A stretch of DNA of 64,000 nucleotides from Salvelinus alpinus (Eukaryota > Chordata > Actinopteri > Salmoniformes > Salmonidae), in the NCBI RefSeq assembly GCF_045679555.1, contig NC_092094.1, forward strand, positions 32,978,655 through 33,042,654, in the 5' to 3' direction. The number at the start of each line of letters is the position of its first letter. Positions within the stretch are counted from its first letter, which is position 1. Made by a program: the position numbers and the translations under genes. Positions 28,741 to 39,932 of this stretch are shown one piece after another. The notes under the pieces are model-generated. The model made no database searches. It was given only the letters and a program-made list of their open reading frames with translations, and was not told where the DNA came from.

Positions 28741-30274
28741 CAGTGCCTTCAGAAAGTATTCAGACCTCTTGACTTTTTCCACATTTTGTTATGTAACAGC
28801 CTTATTCTAAAGTGGATTAAATAAATAAACATCCTCAGCAATCTACACACAATACCACATAATGACAAAGCAAAAACAGGTTCCAAGAAATGTTTGCAAA
28901 TGTATAAAAAATGATCTTATTTACATAAGTATGCAGACCCAATGCTATGAGACTCTAAATTGAGCTCAGGTGCATCCTGTTTCCATTGATCATCTTTGAG
29001 ATGTTTCTACAACCTGATGGGAGTCCACCTGTGGTAAATTCAATTGATTCTACATGATTTGGAAAGACACACACGGGTCTATTTTAAGGTTCCACAGTTG
29101 ACAGTGAATTTCTGCGCAAAAACCATGCCATGAGGTGGAAGGAATTGTCCGTAGAGCTCCGAGACAGGATTGTGTCTAGGCACAGATCTGGGGAAGAGTA
29201 GCAAAACATTTCTGCAGCATTGAAGGACTCCAAGAACACAGTAGCCTCCACTTTTCTTAAATGGAAGAAGTTTGGAGGAGCCGGCAGCCCGGCCAAACTG
29301 AGCAATCGGGGGAGAAGGGCCTTGGTCAGGGGGGTGAGAGAGCTCTAGAGTTCCTCTGTGGAGACGGGGAAACCTTCCAGAAGGACAACCATCTCTGTAG
29401 CACTCCACCAATCAGGCCTTTATGGTACAGTGGCCAGACGGAAGCCACTCCTCAGTAAAAGGCACATGACAGCCCGCTTGGAGTTTGCCAAAAAGCACCT
29501 AAAGACTCTCAGACCATGAGAAACAAGATTCTGTGGTCTGATGAAACCAAGATTGAACTTTGGCCTGAATGCCAAGCATCACATCTGGAGGAAACCTGGC
29601 ACCATCCCTACGGTGAAGCATGGTGGTGGCAGCATCATGCTGTGGGGATGTTTTTCAGCAGCAGGGACTGGGAGACTAGTCAGGATCAAGGCAAAGATGA
29701 ACGGAGCAAAGCACAGAGAGATCCTTAATGAAAACCTGCTCCATAGCTCTCAGGACCTCAGACTGGGGGCGAAGGTTTACCTTCCAACAGGACAACAACC
29801 CTAAGCACACAGCCAGGACAACGCAAGAGTGGCTTCAGGACAAGTGTCTGAATGTCCTTGAGTGGCCCAGCCAGAGCCCAGACTTAAACCTGATCGAACA
29901 TCTCTGGAGAGACCTGAACATAGCTGTGCAGCAACTCTCCCCATCCAACCTGACAGAGCTTCAGAGGATCTGCAGAGAAGAATGGGTGAAACTCCACAAA
30001 TAAAGGTGTGCCAAGCTTGTAGCATCATACCCAAGTAGACTCGAGGCTGTAATCGCTGCCAAAGGTGCTTCAACAAAGTACTGAATAAAGGGTCTGAATC
30101 CTTATGTAAATGTAATATTTCAGTTTTTATTTGTAATAAATTAGCAACATTTATTAAAACTTGTTTTTGCTTTGTCATTATGGGATATGGTGTGTAGATT
30201 GATTTTAGAATAAGGCTGTAACGTAACAAAATGTGGAAAAAGTCAAAGGGTCTGAATACTTTCCGAAGGCACTG
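28741..30274 (+). mobile_element. Tc1-like transposon, decayed transposase
   Basis: The left end CAGTGCCTTCAGAAAGTATT follows a TA; the right end ACTTTCCGAAGGCACTG is its inverted match. Transposase pieces: MRWKELSVELRDR (helix-turn-helix start, about 29128, stopped early), [12 protein letters not shown] near 29535, and a C-terminal frame 29728-30003 with FQQDNNPKHTA and SPDLNLIEHLW (the D and E of the DDE triad). Several frame breaks make it inactive. Confidence 0.88.
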
Positions 30275-31103
30275 TGTATTGGAACTATGCGTTTTAGCAT
30301 GGACTCTGCCATTGAGGGCATCTACCATTTTAAAGTGGTCAACTGGATGGGGATTGCTATAAGTTGGGAACCAGCCAATGAAGAAGAAGAGAATTGACTA
30401 CTTTAAAATGGAGATCTGCCCATGCTGTCGCAGACACTGTAATGGCACAGATAGAAAGATGAGTCCTTTATCTATCTCTATGGCCTGTTATTCACACACG
30501 TATCTGCCCTCTCATTGACTAGAATGATCCAATCTGATCTCGCCTTCTCCCGCCTGCCTTCCATCTTTGAGGAGATGTATTTCCATTGTTAGAGCGGTCT
30601 TTAGATAGAGCTAATTTTGACTTTGTGGCTGTGGAATCTAGTGGAAACCAACGTTATGGGGCCCCAGGACCATGTTTGGGAAACCCTGGGCTAAGAGATA
30701 ACCGTAAAAGAAACAGGATATACAATGAAAGAATACAGGACAGAAGGTACATAAACGAGCCCAGGGTTTACACATTCTTCACACTGGATTCCCCTTTTAT
30801 GACTATAGCTACACCACAAACCGGGATGTGGACATAAAGCTGGGATAAGGGTTAGGGTTGAGTGTTAGGGTTGAACCGAGATGGTGACTGGCTTCTACCC
30901 CTGCCATAGTTCTGCGTCATGTAAGGATTCCTGTAAAAAAAAGTGAGCGTATGCAGCAGCTCTGCCACTGGCAACAGTACACTATCAAACAGTTACTCAC
31001 ATGCAGCTCTTCTCACGTCATTTACCTTATCTCTTGTCCATGCAATAAGCAATATGGGAACAAAACCAATAGACAGATAAGAACACGTATTAAAGATGTA
31101 AAG
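30275..31103. other. Non-coding interval with telomere-like minisatellite start
   Basis: Mostly unrecognised sequence. From 30820 it carries CCGGGATGTGGACATAAAGC followed by GGGTTAGGGTTGAGTGTTAG, the first remnant of the minisatellite continued at 32790-33080. Confidence 0.45.
30820..30875 (+). repeat. Degenerate telomere-like minisatellite, remnant 1
   Basis: GGGATGTGGACAT unit plus TTAGGG-like repeats. Related remnants lie at 32790-33080 and 34503-34540. Confidence 0.6.
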
Positions 31104-32789
31104 ATGGCGCCGGAGAAGAAGGCAGACATTTTACGTGCACCCAACCAATTGTGTTTTTTGGTTTGTTTATTTGCATTGTTTGTAACTTTTTTTTAAACTC
31201 ATTTTGCACATAATGTTACTACTACCGTCTCTTATGACCAAAAATAACTTCTGGACATCAGGACTGTGATTACTCACCACGGAGTGGCAGAATCCTTTTT
31301 TTCCTTTAACGAGCCTGACAAGGCCGACGCGAACGATATACTGCTATCTCGGGAACAGGGCCAGATCCCCGTGATTTGCGTGAAGAGGTGGCGGAGATAA
31401 AGGGGCCGGAGGGTGGGCTGCCTTCTGAGAATTCGTAGGTGATCGAATAAACTCCCACTTCCTTCCATTCTGCTAGCAAACGTGCAATCTTTGGACAATA
31501 AAATAGATGACCTACGCGGAAGATTAAACTACCAACGGAACATTCAAAACTGTCATATCTTATGCTTCACGGAGACGTGGCTGAACGACGACACTATCAA
31601 CATACAGCTGGCTGGTTATACGCTGCACCGGCAGGATAGAACAGCGGCGTCTGGTAAGACAAGGCGCGGCGGACTATGTATTTTGTAAATAACAGCTGGT
31701 GCACGATATCTAAGGAAGTCTCGAGCTATTGCTTGCCTGAGGTAGAGTATCTCATGATAAACTGTAGACCACACTATCTACCTAGAGAGTTTCATCTGTA
31801 TTTTTTGTAGATGTTTACATACCACCACAGTCAGAGGCTGGCATTAAGACAGCATTGAATGAGGTGTATTCCGCCATAAGCAAACAAGAAAACGCTCACC
31901 CAGAGGCGGCGCTCCTAGTAGCCGGGGACTTTAATAAAAGGAAACTTAAATCCGTTTCAACAAATTTCTATCAAAATGTTAAATGTGCAACCAGAGGGAA
32001 AAAATCTCTGGACCACCTTTACGCCACACACAGAGACGCATACAAAGCTCTCCCTCGCCCTCCATTTGGCAAATCTGACCATAATTCTATCCTCCTGAAT
32101 CCTGCATACAAGTAAAAATTAAATCAGGAAGCACCAGTGACTAGATCAATAAAAAAGTGGTCAGATGAAGCAGATGCTAAGCTACAGGACTGTTTTGCTA
32201 CCACAGACTGGAATAAGTTCCGGGATTCCTCCGATGGCATTGAGGAGTACACCACATCAGTCATTGGCTTCATCCATAAGTGCATAAGTGACTGTACGTA
32301 CATATCCCAACCAGAAGCCAGGGATTACAGGCAACATTCGCACTGAGCTAAAGGCTAGAGCTGCTTTCAAGGAGTGGGAGTCTAATCCGGAAGCTTATAA
32401 GAAATCTCGCTATGCCCTTCGACAAATCATCAAACAGGCAAAGCGTCAATACAGGACTAAGATCGAATCATACTACACTGGCTCTGACGCTCGTCAGATG
32501 TGGCAGGGCTTGCAAACCATTACAGACAACAAAGGGATGCACAGCCGCGAGCTGCCCAGTGACATGAGCCTACCAGATGAGCTAAACTACTTCTATGCTC
32601 GCTTCGAGGCAAATAACACTGAAACATGCATGAGAGCACCAGCTGTTCTGGAAGACTGTGTGATCATGCTCTCTGCAGCCGACGTGAGTAAGCCCTTTAA
32701 ACAGGTCAACATACACAAGGCCACAGGGCCAGATGGATTACCAGGACATGTACTGCGAGCATGCGCTGACCAGCTGGCAAGTGGTCCAT
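31104..32789 (+). mobile_element. APE-type LINE fragment, 5' end to start of RT
   Basis: The 5' end AAGATGGCGCCGGAGAAGAA is typical of this LINE group and resembles 6107. Endonuclease pieces are visible: CHILCFTETWLNDD, AGDFNKRK, GKSDHNS (frames 31482-31688 and 31855-32115). A linker at 32288-32791 reads KATGPDGLPGHVLRACADQ, the beginning of the RT region, and the copy then stops abruptly. It is 3'-truncated and carries several frame breaks. Confidence 0.8.
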
Positions 32790-33080
32790 AGGGTAAATTA
32801 GGGTTAGGGTTAGGATTGAGCCGGGATGTGGACATGATGCTCGGGTTATGGTTGAGGTTTGGGTAAGGGTAAGGGTTTACCCACTGGGCACACACTGGTT
32901 GAATCAACGTTGTTACCATGTTTTTTCAATGAAATTACGCTGAATTGACATCTGTGCCCAGTGGGAAGCTACGATGTGGACATGAAACTAGGGTTATGGT
33001 TGGGGTTAGTGTTGAGGCTATGTAGGGCTGAACTGGGATGTGTGGGTAAGGGATAGGGTCAGGGTGGGGTTGACAGGTTG
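32790..33080 (+). repeat. Degenerate telomere-like minisatellite, remnant 2
   Basis: Contains TTAGGGTTAGGGTTAGG, GGGATGTGGACATGATGC, GGTAAGGGTAAGGGTT and GATGTGGACATGAAACTAGG. Interrupted by the foldback MITE at 32880-32965. Confidence 0.65.
32880..32965. mobile_element. Short foldback MITE, CCCACTGGGCACA family, copy C
   Basis: Starts CCCACTGGGCACACACTGGT and ends CTGTGCCCAGTGGG. Same orientation as copy B, nearly the same length, and nested in the minisatellite. Confidence 0.82.
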
Positions 33081-33084
33081 GCAA

Positions 33085-33258
33085 GGTGGCAGGTAGCCTA
33101 GTGGTCACAGTGTTGGGCCAGTAACCAAAAGGTTTCTGGTTTGAATACCTTTGCTGGAAAAGTGGAAAATCTGTCTGTGCCCTTGAGCAAGGCTCTTAAC
33201 CCTAATTTAATTCAAAGGTGACTATGGCTGACCCTGTAAAACAACAAATTTCACTGCA
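33085..33258 (+). mobile_element. tRNA-derived SINE, degenerate
   Basis: GGTGGCAGGTAGCCTAGTGG and CCAGTAACCAAAAGGTTTCT mark the tRNA-like head, followed by GCCCTTGAGCAAGGCTCTTA and a tail AACAACAAATTTCACTGCAC. Divergent from the copy at 14159. Confidence 0.75.
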
Positions 33259-33266
33259 CCAATATA

Positions 33267-34489
33267 CAGTGGGGCAAAAAAGTATTTAGTCAGCCACCAA
33301 TTGTGCAGGTTCTCCCACTTAAAAAGATGAGAGAGGCCTGTAATTTCCATCATAGGTACACTTCAACTATGACAGACAAAATGAGGGGGAAAAAATCCAG
33401 AAAATCACATTGTAGGATTTTTTATGAATTTATTTGCAAATTATGGTGGAAAATAAGTATTTGGTCACCTACAAACAAGCAAGATTTCTGGCTCTCACAG
33501 ACCTGTAACTTCTTCTTTAAGAGGCTCCTCTGTCCCCCACTCGTTACCTGTATTAATGGCACCTGTTTGAACTTGTTATCAGTATAAAAGACACCTGTCC
33601 ACAACCTCAAACAGTCACACTCCAAACTCCACTATGGCCAAGACCAAAGAGCTGTCAAAGGACACCAGAAACAAAATTGTAGACCTGCACCAGGCTGGGA
33701 AGACTGAATCTGCAATAGGTAAGCAGCTTGGTTTGAAGAAATCAACTGTGGGAGCAATTATTAGGAAATGGAAGACATACAAGACCACTGATAATCTCCC
33801 TCGATCTGGGGCTCCACGCAAGATCTCACCCCGTGGGGTCAAAATGATCACAAGAACGGTGAGCAAAAATCCCAGAACCACACAGGGGACCTAGTGAATG
33901 ACCTGCAGAGAGCTGGGACCAAAGTAACAAAGCCTACCATCAGCAAGGGCATTGAAGATGAAACGTGGCTGGGTCTTTCAGCATGACAATGATCCCAAAC
34001 ACACTGCCCGGGCAACGAAGGAGGGGCTTCGTAAGAAGCATTTCAAGGTCCTGGAGTGGCCTAGCCAGTCTCCAGATCTCCACCCCATAGAAAATCTTTG
34101 GAGGGAGTTGAAAGTCCGTGTTGCCCAGCAACAGCCCCAAAACATCACTGCTCTAGAGGAGATCTGCATGGAGGAATGGGCCTAAACACCAGCAACAGTG
34201 TGTGAAAACCTTGTGAAGACTTACAGAAAACATTTGACCTCTGTCATTGCCAACAAAGGGTATATAACAAAGTATTGAGATAAACTTTTGTTATTGACCA
34301 AATACTTATTTTCCACCATAATTTGCAAATAAATTCATAAAAAATCCTACAATGTGATTTTCTGGATTTTTTTTCCTCATTTTGTCTGTCATAGTTGAAG
34401 TGTACCTATGATGAAAATTACAGGCCTCTCTCATCTTTTTAAGAACTTGCACAATTGGTGGCTGACTAAAACCTTTTTTTGCCCCACTG
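33267..34489 (+). mobile_element. Tc1-like transposon with internal deletion
   Basis: The terminal repeats CAGTGGGGCAAAAAAGTATT and the inverse (ending GCCCCACTG) are flanked by TA on both sides. The N-terminal transposase frame 33634-33894 ([20 protein letters not shown], with helix-turn-helix) stops after KNPRTTQGT. The C-terminal part at 33952-34185 ([22 protein letters not shown]) follows immediately. The middle third, including the first catalytic aspartate region, is missing. Total 1223 bases, shorter than the 1.5-1.6 kb relatives here. Confidence 0.88.
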
Positions 34490-34502
34490 TATATATTTGT
34501 TT

Positions 34503-34545
34503 TAATCTTTTGAGCCTGGATGTGGACATAAAGGTAATAATGCTG
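34503..34545 (+). repeat. Degenerate minisatellite, remnant 3
   Basis: TTTTGAGCCTGGATGTGGAC ATAAAGG matches the unit at 30820 (GGATGTGGACATAAAG). It sits just beyond the Tc1 right end. Confidence 0.5.
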
Positions 34546-34810
34546 ACTAATATAGGGTAAATACTGCCACCTGGAGTGTGTTGTTTGAGCAGGTATAAAG
34601 CCAAGGTTGGCGATTTACTGCCGCAACCAGCTATGGAATGTTTGCTCACAAGAATAATTCATTGGCTGATCCCTTCTGATGACCTGGATGGAATTATGTG
34701 ATCCTTCCTTATTAAAGAGATTCTCAGGTACTTTGTATACTTTTTAGCCAGCAGTACTAAAAGTAGCACTCACGAGCCAAAAGTTGTCCCCGAAAATTGT
34801 GTACGACGTC

Positions 34811-36406
34811 ACTGTGCATTTGGAAAGTATTGAGACCCCTTAACTTTTTCCACATTTTGTTACGTTACAGCCTTATTTGAAAATTTATTAAACAGTTTTT
34901 TCCCTCATCAATCTACACACAATACCCCATAATGACAAAGCGGGGGAAAAAAGTAAAAAAAAATTTAACGTTTTCAACATAAAACACTGAAATATGACAT
35001 TTACATAACTATTCAGACCCTTTACTCAGTACTTTGTTGAAGCTCCTTTGGCAGCGCTTACACAATTACAACCTCGAGTCTTCTTGGGTATGACGCTACA
35101 AGTTTTGCACACCTTTTCATTTGGGGAGTTTCACCCATTCTTCTCTGCAGATCCTCTCAAGCTCTGTCAGGTTGGATGGGGAGCGTCGCTGAGCAACTAT
35201 TTTCAGGTCTCTCCAGAGATGTTCAATCAGGTTCAATTCTGGGCTCTGGCTGGGCCACTCAAGGACATTCAGACACTTGTCCTGAAACTACTCCTGTGTT
35301 GTCTTGGCTGTGTGCTTATGGTTGTTGTCCTGTTGGAAGGTGAACCCTTGTCCCAGTTTGAGGTCCTGAGCACTATGGAGCAGGTTTTCATTAAGGATCT
35401 CTCTGTACTTTGCTCCGTTCATCTTTGCCTTGATCCTGACTAGTCTCCCAGTCCCTGCTGCTGAAAAACATCCCCACAGCATGATGCTGCAACCACCATG
35501 CTTCACCATAGGGATGGTGCCAGGTTTCCTCCTAATGTGACGCTTGGCATTCAGGCCAAAGAGTTCAATCTTGGTTTCATCAGACCAGAGAGTCTTGTTT
35601 CTCATGGTCTGAGAGTCTTTAGGTGCTTTTTGGCAAACTCCAATCGGGCTGTCATGTGCCTTTTACTGAGGAGTGGCTTCTGTCTGGCCACTCTACCATA
35701 AAGGCCTGATTGGTGGAGTGCTGCAGAGATGGTTGTCCTTCTGGAAGGTTCTCCCATCTCCACAGAGGACCTCTGGAGCTCTGTCAGAGTGACCATCACC
35801 TCCGTGACCAAGGCCCTTCTCCCCCGATTGCTCAGTTTGGCCCGGCAGCCAGCTCAAGGAAGAGTCCTGGTGGTTCCAAACTTCTTTCATTCAAGAATGA
35901 TGGAGGCCACTGTGTTCTTAAGGACCTACAATGCTGCAGAATGTTTTTGGTACATTTCTCCAGATCTGTGCTTCAACACAATCCTTTCTCGGAGCACTAC
36001 GGACAATTCCTTCGACCTCATGGCTTGGTCTGACATGCACTGCCAACTGTGGGACCTTATATAGACAGGTGTGTGTCTTTCCAAATCATGTACAATTAAT
36101 TGAATTTACCACAGGTGGACTCCAATCAAGTTGTAGAAACATCTCAAGGATGATCAATGGAAACAGGATGCACCTGAGCTCAATTCAAGTCTCATAGCAA
36201 AGGGTCTGAATACTTATGTAAAAAAGGTATTTATGTTGTTAATATTTAATACATTTGCAAAAAAAACAGTTTTCACTTTGTCATTATGTCATTATTGTGT
36301 GTAGATTGATGAAGATTTTTATTTGTTTAATCCATTTTAGAATAAGGCTGTAACGTAGCAAAATGTGGAAAAAGGGAAGGGGTTTGAATACTTTTCGAAT
36401 GCACTG
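34811..36406 (-). mobile_element. Tc1-like transposon, reverse orientation, decayed
   Basis: The left end is degenerate (ACTGTGCATTTGGAAAGTAT); the right end TTTTCGAATGCACTG is followed by TA. Minus-strand transposase: KPLLSKRHMTARLEFAKKHL near 35690-35630, then frame 35605-35288 with [16 protein letters not shown] and FQQDNNHKHTA. The C-terminal glutamate region is out of frame further left. Related to, but distinct from, the copy at 28741. Confidence 0.85.
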
Positions 36407-36504
36407 TATGTGCAGATATGTGCACCATGTCATTGCTCTCTCTGATGGGTGACACCTGGAGGGGGGTGGAGACAATCATAAGAACAGGTGAAACAGATCA
36501 GGGT

Positions 36505-37356
36505 GTGACACAAGTAAAAGTAAAAGTCACCCAGTAAAATAATACTTGAGTAAAGTCTAAAAGTATTTGGTTTTAAATATACTTAAGTATCAAAAGTAAC
36601 TGGAATTGCTAACCAGACGGCACAATTTTCTCATTTCTTATTGACTGATAGCAGGGGCACACTCCAACACTCAGACATAATTTACAAACGAAGCATTAGT
36701 GAGTCCGCCAGATCAGAGGCAGTAGGGATCACCATGTTTTCTTGATAAGTGTGTGAATTGGACTATTTTCCTGTCAAAATGTAACGAGTACTTTTGGGCG
36801 TCAGGGAAACTGTATGGCGTAAAAATGACATTATTGTCACGCCCTGACCTTAGTTTTCTATATTTTCTGTATTATTTTGGTCAGGTCAGGGTGTGACGAG
36901 GGTGGGTATAGGTGTGTTAGTCTTGTCTAGGGTTTTTTGTTTATCTATGGGGATTTTGTATGTCTAGGGAATGTAGGTTTATGGTGGCCTGAATTGGTTC
37001 CCAATCAGAGGCAGCTGTTTATCGTTGTCTCTGATTGTGGATCCTATTTAGGTTGCCATTTTCCATTTAGGTTTTGTGGGTAGTTGTCTATGTGTTGTTG
37101 CATGTCAGCACGCTGTTATTTATAGCTTCACGGTCGTTTTGTTAGTTTGTTTAGTGGTTCATTCGTTTATTAAACAAGAATGTATTCACATCACGCTGCG
37201 CCTTGGTCTCCTCACCTCGACGATCGTGACAATTATTTTCTCTAGGAATGTAGTGAAGTAAAAGTAAATATAAATAGTAAAGCAAAGTACAGATACCCCA
37301 AAAAATGACTTAAGTAGTACTTTAAAGTATTTTTACTTAAGTACTTTACACCACTG
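36505..37356. mobile_element. hAT-type (Tol2-like ends) foldback element, interrupted
   Basis: Both ends carry AAGTAAAA/TTTTACTT-rich inverted repeats; the right end reads TAAGTACTTTACACCACTG, close to the CAGAGGTGTAAA ends of Tol2-type hATs. No transposase. A solo LTR lies inside at 36835-37231. A relative is at 48280-48891. Confidence 0.65.
36835..37231 (+). mobile_element. Solo LTR nested in the hAT foldback element (fossil)
   Basis: A 397-base unit from TGTCACGCCCTGACC to GATCGTGACA, flanked by the 5-base target duplication ATTAT (36830-36834 and 37232-37236). It ends with an ATTAAA-type signal. Probably a Gypsy-type LTR from its ends and length, but the family is not proven. No internal region remains. 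Confidence 0.8.
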
Positions 37357-37728
37357 TTGGTTACATACAGTATGTGTAAGATTGGTGATTACTGCAAAGA
37401 AAGGAAAGGATTCTTGTTGACACTATTGGTTGAAACCGGTAGTATTCGAAAGGGCCACTTGCCAAACTCACCTGTCCATCTGCAAAACCCTTTGTACTGA
37501 AACCAAAGCTATCAGAGCAGTTGCCTAGTTAGCAGAGGCTGCTTAGCTTGTCTAAAAGTTGTAGCTATATTTTGTTCCATTTTATTTGCAGCATGAAATG
37601 ACCAGCCATGTATCGCAATGGATCAAAGTCAGGGAAGGGATCTTATTTTCAGGTATGTCATTGGTCTTGGGTAGCCAGATAGCTAAATTAGGTTATTAGT
37701 AGTTACTAGCTACAGATTTGTAATTTCT
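37357..37728. other. Interval without recognised features
   Basis: About 370 bases between the hAT element and the LINE tail. No exon or repeat family was recognised. Confidence 0.4.
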
Positions 37729-39900
37729 TTATTTAACCAAGTAGGCCAGTTGAGAACAAGTTCTCATTTACAACTGCTACCTGGCCAAGATAAAGCAAAG
37801 CAGTGCGACACAAACAACAACACAGAGTTACACATGGAATAAACAAACATACAGTCAATAACACAATAGAGAAGTCTATATACAGTGTGTGCAAATGAGG
37901 TAAGATAAGGGAGGTAAGGCAATAAATAGGCCATAGTGGTGAAATAATTCAAATTTAGCAATTAAACACTGCAGTGATAGATGTGCAGAAGATGAATGTG
38001 CAAGTAGAGATACTGGGGTGCAAATGAGCAAAAAAAGAAATAACAGTATGGGGATGAGGTAGTTGGATGGGCTATTTACAGATAGGCTATGTACAGGTGC
38101 GGTGATCTGTGAGCTGCTCTGACAGCTGATGCATAAAGTTAGTCAGGGAGATATGTCTCCAGCTTCAGTGATTTTTGCAATTTGTTCCCGTCATTGGCAG
38201 CAGAGAACTGGAAGGAAAGGTGGCCAAAGGAGGAATTGGCTTTGAAATATGAAATATACCTGCTGGAGCGCGTGCTACGGGTGGGTGCTGCTATGGTGAC
38301 CAGTGAGCTGAGATAAGGCGGGGCTTTACCTAGCAAAGACTTACAGATGACCTGGAGCCAGTGGGTTTGGCGACGAATATGAAGCAAGGGCCAGCCATCG
38401 AGATAATACAGGTTGCAGTGTTGGGTATATGGGGCTTTGGTGACAAAACGGATGGCACTGTGATAGACTGCATCCAATTTGCTGAGTAGAGTGTTGGAGG
38501 CTATTTTGTAAATGACATCGCCGAAGTCAAGGATCGGTAGGATAGTCCGTTTTACGAGGGTATGTTTGGCAACATGAGTGAAGGATGCTTTGTTGTGAAA
38601 TAGGAAGCCGATTCTAGATTTAATTTTGGATTGGAGATGCTTAATGTGAGTCAGGAAGGAGAGTTTACAATCTAAGCAGACACCTAGGTATTTGTAGTTG
38701 TCCACATATTCTAAGTCAGAACCGTCCAGAGTAGTGATGCTGGATGGGCGGGCAGGTGCGGGCAGCGATCGGTTGAAGAGCATGCATTTAGTTTAACTTG
38801 CATTTAAGAGCAGTAGAAGGCCACGGAAGGAGTGTTGTATGGCATTGAAGCTCGTCTGGAGGTTAGTTAACACAGTGTGCAAAGATGGGTCAGAAGTATA
38901 CAGAATGGTGTCGTCTGCGTAGAGGTGGATCAGAGAATCACCAGCAGCAAGAGCGACATCATTGATGTATACAGAGAAAAGAGTCGGCCCGAGAATTGAA
39001 CCCTGTGGCACCCCCATAGAGACTGCCGGAGGTCCGGACAACAGGCCCTCTGATTTGATACACTGATCTCTGTCTGAGAAGTAGTCGGTGAGCCAGGCGA
39101 GGCAGTCATTTGAGAAACCAAGGCTGTTGAGTCTGCCAATAAGAATGTGGTGATTGACAGAGTCTAAAGCCATGGCCAGGTCAATGAATACAGCTGCACA
39201 GTATTGTCTCTTATCAATGGCGGTTATGATATCGTTTTGAACCTTGAGCGTGGTTGAGGTGCACCCATGACCAGCTCGGAAACCAGATTGCATAGCGGAG
39301 AAGGTATGGTGGAATTCGAAATGTTCGGTGATCTGTTTGTTAACTTGGCTTTCGAAGACCTTAGAAAGGCAGGGTAGGATAGAGATAGGTCTGTAACAGT
39401 TTGGGTCTAGAGTGTCTCCCACTTTTAAGAGGGGGATGACCGCGGCAGCTTTCCAATCTTTGCGGATCTCAGACAATACGAAAGAGAGGTTGAACAGGCT
39501 AGTAATAGGAGTTGCAACAATTGCGGCGGATAATTTTAGAAAGAGAGGGTCCAGATTGTCTAGCCTGGCTGATTTGTAGGGGTCCAGATTTTGCAGCTCT
39601 TTCAGAACATTGGCTATCTGGATTTGGGTGAAGGAGAAATGGGGGAGGCTTGGGCAAGTTGCTGAGGGGGGTGCAGGGTTGTTGACCGGGGTAGGGGTAG
39701 CCAGGTGGAAAGCATGGCCAGCCGTAGAAAAATGCTTATTGAAATTCTCAATTATCGTGGATTTATCGGTGGTGACAGTGTTTCCTAGCCTCAGTGCAGT
39801 GGGCAGCTGGGAGGAGGTGCTTTTATCCTCCATGGACTTTACAGTGTAATGGGTAATACAGAAATACAGTAATGGGCTATTGTGATTCTCCATTATCTGT
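37729..39900 (-). mobile_element. L2/CR1-type LINE, RT half and 3' end
   Basis: Minus strand: frame 39893-38793 (366 codons) is a reverse transcriptase with NCYRPISILPCLSKVFE, QSGFRAGHGC, AVFIDLAMALDSVNH, GVPQGSILGPTLFSVYINDV and LYADDTILYTSD (YADD catalytic box). After a short break the C-terminal region continues at 38783-38139 (YKYLGVCLD, TILPILDFGDVIY). The 3' tail at 37960-37729 ends in CCTACTTGGTTAAATAAA. Only about one break separates the two frames, so this is one of the younger LINE copies here. It is 5'-truncated near 39900. Confidence 0.88.
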
Positions 39901-39932
39901 TACGGGATAGGTACTGTTCAATTATGAATATG

